Of a stretch of DNA of 64,000 nt, positions 60,913-64,000 are shown in pieces. The stretch's first letter is position 1, and each line of letters starts with the position of its first letter. Source of the DNA: Herbaspirillum aquaticum. GTDB lineage: Bacteria; Pseudomonadota; Gammaproteobacteria; Burkholderiales; Burkholderiaceae_D. The position numbers and the translations under genes were made by a program. The notes under the pieces are model-generated. The model searched no databases, was not told where the DNA came from, and saw nothing but the letters and a program-made list of their open reading frames with translations. The stretch lies in NCBI RefSeq assembly GCF_002213425.1, contig NZ_NJGV01000001.1, forward strand, positions 372,001 to 436,000, given 5' to 3'.

Positions 60913-61128
60913 ATGTCCACTCCCTCCGGCCTCAATGCCCGTCACACCGCTGATTCTTCCTCTTCCAGCCACACCGGCAGCCAGGTCTGGCGCGACCGCA
61001 TCGCGCCCTCGCTGCTGGCCTTCGCGCTGGGCGTGGCGCTGATCTACGGGGCCGGCTTCGCCTCCAAGGTGGAGCTGCACAATGCCGCCCATGACGGCCG
61101 CCATTCCGCCGGTTTCCCCTGCCACTGA
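60913..61128 (+). CDS. cbtB: Cobalt transporter subunit CbtB
   Basis: A 71-residue single-TM protein (SLLAFALGVALIYGAGFA) with a His-rich end: VELHNAAHDGRHSAGFPCH. This matches CbtB, and AAGGAAAT precedes the ATG. cbtA starts 11 bases after the stop. The system is thought to import cobalt for cobalamin synthesis. Confidence 0.93.
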   Translation: MSTPSGLNARHTADSSSSSHTGSQVWRDRIAPSLLAFALGVALIYGAGFASKVELHNAAHDGRHSAGFPCH

Positions 61129-61138
61129 GGAGCGGACG

Positions 61139-61891
61139 ATGAACTGGACCGTATTCCGGCGCATGGCGTCGGCAGTGGTGGTGGCAGGCGCCTTGTCGGG
61201 CGTGCTGCTGTCGGGCGTGCAGCAATTCCAGGTCGAAAAGATCATCCTCAAGGCCGAGGAATATGAAAAGGCCGGCGAATCTGCGGCCCCGGCAGCCGAT
61301 GACCATGCCCACGAGCCGGGTGCGCCGGCGGCTGCACACGAGCACACCCACGCCAACGCGCATGAGCACGAACACGCGCATGACGCCAATGCCTGGGAGC
61401 CGGCTGACGGCGCCGAGCGCACCGGCTATACCGTGCTGGCCAACGTCAGCATGGCGGTCGGTTTCGCCCTGATGCTGGTGGCGGCCTTTGCCCTGAGCGG
61501 ACGCCGCATCACCTGGCGCAGCGGCCTGCTGTGGGGCCTGGCCGGCTATGGTGTGTTTTTCGTCGCGCCCTCGCTGGGCCTGCCGCCGGAAGTGCCGGGT
61601 ACCTTGGCCGCGCCGCTGCAGGCGCGCCAGCTGTGGTGGGTGATGACGGCGGCAGCGACGGCGGCCAGCCTGGGCTTGTTCGTCTTCACCCGTGGTTGGC
61701 CCTGGAAGCTGGTGGGCGTACTGCTGCTGGTGGCGCCGCACTTCATCGGCGCGCCCCAGCCGGAAGTCCACGGCAGCGTGGCCCCGGAAGAGCTGGCACA
61801 GGCCTTCATCCGCGCCACGGCGGCAGCCAATGCCGTGTTCTGGCTGGCCCTGGGCGGGCTGACCGGTTTCTTCTATCGCCGTTTCGCCTGA
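61139..61891 (+). CDS. cbtA: Cobalt transporter subunit CbtA
   Basis: A 250-residue membrane protein with about six TM helices. A His-rich loop at about residues 50-85 (DDHAHEPGAPAAAHEHTHANA, then HEHEHAHD) likely binds cobalt. GWPWKLVGVLLLVAPHFIGAPQPE is a CbtA hallmark. GAGGAGC precedes the ATG. Confidence 0.93.
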   Translation: MNWTVFRRMASAVVVAGALSGVLLSGVQQFQVEKIILKAEEYEKAGESAAPAADDHAHEPGAPAAAHEHTHANAHEHEHAHDANAWEPADGAERTGYTVLANVSMAVGFALMLVAAFALSGRRITWRSGLLWGLAGYGVFFVAPSLGLPPEVPGTLAAPLQARQLWWVMTAAATAASLGLFVFTRGWPWKLVGVLLLVAPHFIGAPQPEVHGSVAPEELAQAFIRATAAANAVFWLALGGLTGFFYRRFA

Positions 61892-61964
61892 TTGGCGGGT
61901 CTGGCGGGCCCAGGCGGGCCCCTGTCCGGCGTTGCGGCGCCGGGGAAAGCAAAGCATCAAAGCC

Positions 61965-62306
61965 ATGAGAACTCATCATCGTCACGTGCTCATGTGCGTG
62001 GGTCCGCGTTGTACCGAAAACGGCGTGCTGGCCGAAGCCATGTTCGGCGTGCTGGGCGAACAGATCGACGCCCGTCCCGAGCTGCGCGTCAAGCGTACCC
62101 GCACCCACTGCATGGTGGCCTGCAAGGCGCAGGCGCCGGTGGTGGTGGTCTATCCCGAGGGCGTGTGGTATCGCTGCGCGGATGCCGCCGCCATCGAGCG
62201 CGTGGTGGTGGAGCACCTGGAAGGCGGGCGCGAAGTGAGTGACCTGGTCTTCCATCGGCTGGGGAGCGGCGACGTACTGCCGGAAGCGGAGGCCACCGAT
62301 GCATGA
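61965..62306 (+). CDS. 2Fe-2S ferredoxin-like protein
   Basis: A 113-residue thioredoxin-fold ferredoxin: MCVGPRCTENG and THCMVACKAQAPVVVVYPEGVWY supply the four cysteines. These proteins often accompany cobN in cobalamin clusters. It overlaps cobN by 8 bases, so the two are translationally linked. ATG 61965 was chosen for the fold; the site is weak. Confidence 0.88.
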   Translation: MRTHHRHVLMCVGPRCTENGVLAEAMFGVLGEQIDARPELRVKRTRTHCMVACKAQAPVVVVYPEGVWYRCADAAAIERVVVEHLEGGREVSDLVFHRLGSGDVLPEAEATDA

Positions 62307-64000
62307 ATCCATGGCCCGTATCGTCCTGCTGACGCACGCCCCGACCGACCTGGCGCTGCTGGCCGCGGCACGCGCGCAACTGCCGGCGGATTTTCCCACC
62401 GTGGCGGGCTACGACATGCAAGCCCTGCAATCGGGCAGCGATGAGCAGGGCCAGCCGCTGCGCACGCTGGCGACCCTGCTGCGCGCGGAGCTGGCCAGCG
62501 CGCAGGTGATCGTGCTGCGGGTACTCGGACGGCTGGGGGCAGTGGCCGGTTTTCCTGAATTGCTGCGGGCCGCGCGCGCCGAAGGACGCCACCTGATCGT
62601 GCTCTCCGGCACCGGCGAGCCCGATGCCGAACTGGCCGCCGCTTCCACAGCCGCACCGGATGTGCAACAGCAGGCGCTGGCGTATTTCAACGGCGGCGGC
62701 AGCGTCAACCTGGCGCAGCTGCTGCGCTGCCTGTCCGACCGCCTGCTGCTCAGTGGCTACGGCTACGAGCCCGCGCAAGCCTTGCCCGAACACGGCCTCT
62801 ACCATCCCGACCTGGAACAGGACGCCGGCCTCGACGACTGGCTGGCCCTGCGTGCACTAGCCCCGGCGGGCAAGCCGGCGGTGGGCATCATCTTTTACCG
62901 GGCGCACTGGCTCTCGGGCAATACCGCCTTCATCGATGCGTTGGTAGCGGCACTGGAGGCGCGCGGCATGGATGTGCTGCCGGTCTTCACGTCCTCGCTG
63001 CGCGTGTCGGCCAGTACTGGCGCGGCCTTGCCCCCGGCGCTGGCGTATTTCGCCGAGGGCCGGGTCGATCTCATCATCAACACCACCAGCTTCGCCATGG
63101 GCGAGATCACGGCTGGCGGCGTTACGCCCGCAGGCTGGTCGGTCTCGGTGCTGGAGCAGCTGGACAGGCCGGTGCTGCAGGCCATCACCAGCGGCATGAC
63201 GCTGGACCAGTGGCAGCATTCCACGCGCGGCATGAATCCGCTGGATGCGGCCATGAACGTGGTCCTGCCCGAATTCGACGGCCGCGTCATCGGTGTGCCG
63301 CTATCCTTCAAGCACACCAGCCAAGCCGGCGTGGTGCAGTACCAGGCCCTGCCGGACCGTGTGCGCCGCATCGCCGGGCTGGCGCAGCGCCTGGTGCGCC
63401 TGCGCTGCACGCCCAATGCGCAAAAGCGCATCGCCTTCATCTTCACCAATTCCAGCAGCAAGGCCGCGCAGATCGGCAATGCCGTGGGACTGGATGCGCC
63501 CGAGTCGCTCATGGCCGTGCTGCGCGCGCTGGCGGCCTATGGCTACGGCATCGGCGACCTGCCCGACACCGGCACGGCGCTGATCCACGAGCTGGTGGAT
63601 CGTTGCTCCTACGACGACATCCTGCTCACCGAAGACCAGCTGCGCCGTGCTGCCGCACGCATCCCGGCGGCGCGCTATGCGCAATGGTTCGACGCCTTGC
63701 CCGCCGCCTTGCAGGCCAGGATGCAGCGCCAGTGGGGCGCCGCACCCGGTGAGGCTTACGTGCACGACCAGCACCTGGTCATCGCCGGCCTCGACCTGGG
63801 CAACGCCTTCGTGGCGCTGCAACCGCCGCGCGGCTACGGCATGGACCCGGACGCCATCTACCACCAGCCCGACCTGCCGCCCACGCATCACTACTACGCG
63901 CTGTACCGCTGGCTGGATGAAGAATGGGGCGCGGATGCCATCGTCCACGTCGGCAAGCACGGCACCCTGGAGTGGCTGCCGGGCAAGGGCGTGGGCCTGT
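62299..64000 (+). CDS. cobN: Cobaltochelatase subunit CobN, C-terminal part outside the window
   Basis: The frame is open from ATG 62299 to the window end (567 codons of about 1250). It has the CobN N-terminal region (VLRVLGRLGAVAGFPELLRA, AGKPAVGIIFYRAHWLSGN, LINTTSFAMGEITAGG region near 275), and ends with HVGKHGTLEWLPGKGVGL, a conserved metal-chelatase signature. CobN with CobS and CobT inserts cobalt in the aerobic pathway; CobS and CobT are not in the window. The ATG lies inside the ferredoxin gene. Confidence 0.95.
   Translation, partial: MHESMARIVLLTHAPTDLALLAAARAQLPADFPTVAGYDMQALQSGSDEQGQPLRTLATLLRAELASAQVIVLRVLGRLGAVAGFPELLRAARAEGRHLIVLSGTGEPDAELAAASTAAPDVQQQALAYFNGGGSVNLAQLLRCLSDRLLLSGYGYEPAQALPEHGLYHPDLEQDAGLDDWLALRALAPAGKPAVGIIFYRAHWLSGNTAFIDALVAALEARGMDVLPVFTSSLRVSASTGAALPPALAYFAEGRVDLIINTTSFAMGEITAGGVTPAGWSVSVLEQLDRPVLQAITSGMTLDQWQHSTRGMNPLDAAMNVVLPEFDGRVIGVPLSFKHTSQAGVVQYQALPDRVRRIAGLAQRLVRLRCTPNAQKRIAFIFTNSSSKAAQIGNAVGLDAPESLMAVLRALAAYGYGIGDLPDTGTALIHELVDRCSYDDILLTEDQLRRAAARIPAARYAQWFDALPAALQARMQRQWGAAPGEAYVHDQHLVIAGLDLGNAFVALQPPRGYGMDPDAIYHQPDLPPTHHYYALYRWLDEEWGADAIVHVGKHGTLEWLPGKGVGL

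Noticed and set aside
60547..61422. Minus-strand open frame over the riboswitch and cbtBA
   Set aside because: The plus strand carries the riboswitch and two recognisable genes; the antisense frame is low-complexity.
1..64000. CRISPR arrays, tRNA genes, rRNA genes, insertion sequences, prophage genes
   Set aside because: No regular direct repeats with spacers, no tRNA cloverleaf and no transposase or integrase frame was recognised by eye. A covariance-model scan could still find a small RNA.

Overview
The window is GC-rich chromosomal DNA with tightly packed genes and no rRNA, tRNA, insertion sequence or CRISPR array that I could recognise. Its gene set points to a betaproteobacterium of the Burkholderiales, probably Oxalobacteraceae close to Herbaspirillum. 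The pointers are an FtrABCD-type iron system, an Azospirillum-like arabinose/galactose dehydrogenase, a malonate decarboxylase operon with a TRAP transporter, glutathione-dependent formaldehyde oxidation, and a B12 riboswitch ahead of cbtBA and cobN. The genus is an inference; no marker gene was compared.

Layout. 1-3.6 kb: the start of an atypical response-regulator receiver (minus strand, cut by the window edge), a patatin-like protein with an unusual active-site region, and a chemoreceptor. 3.7-7.2 kb: ftrABCD behind a Fur-box-like site. 7.2-11.4 kb: PhnA zinc-ribbon protein, bile-acid/sodium-symporter-like carrier, aldo-keto reductase, MFS exporter. 11.4-14.6 kb: a large PAS-GAF-GGDEF-EAL protein on the minus strand. 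15.2-17.1 kb: formaldehyde detoxification (frmA, fghA). 17.2-20.2 kb: sugar dehydrogenase, aldo-keto reductase and a divergent LysR regulator. 20.2-25.6 kb: a tripartite EmrAB-type drug efflux operon, with a divergent TetR gene and a palindromic candidate operator between them.

25.9-32.4 kb: a co-directional group of a cupredoxin, a membrane GGDEF-EAL enzyme, a DUF3034-like outer-membrane protein, an exported truncated globin, a secreted YxFD-repeat protein, and an ECF sigma/anti-sigma pair. I think this is the best candidate for an undescribed envelope sensing system. 32.6-36.7 kb: two 62-residue proteins with the same C-terminal motif flank a HigBA module. A HipBA module follows, and hipA overlaps an RluA-type pseudouridine synthase gene. 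36.7-46.7 kb: malonate catabolism, with a GntR/FCD regulator, TRAP transporter and mdcACDEGBH, joined by many 4-base overlaps.

46.9-52.9 kb: housekeeping and small genes (two short unknowns, hydroxyacid dehydrogenase, thioesterase, hydratase, CopD-like, MOSC, solute-binding protein). 53.0-58.7 kb: a histone-H1-like protein, galU, an unknown, a GlsB-type membrane protein, pgm, and two proline-rich small proteins; a 25-base motif occurs upstream of two of these genes. 59.0-60.5 kb: two unrecognised genes. 60.5-64.0 kb: cobalamin riboswitch, cbtB, cbtA, a 2Fe-2S ferredoxin-like protein, and the first 567 codons of cobN, running off the window end.
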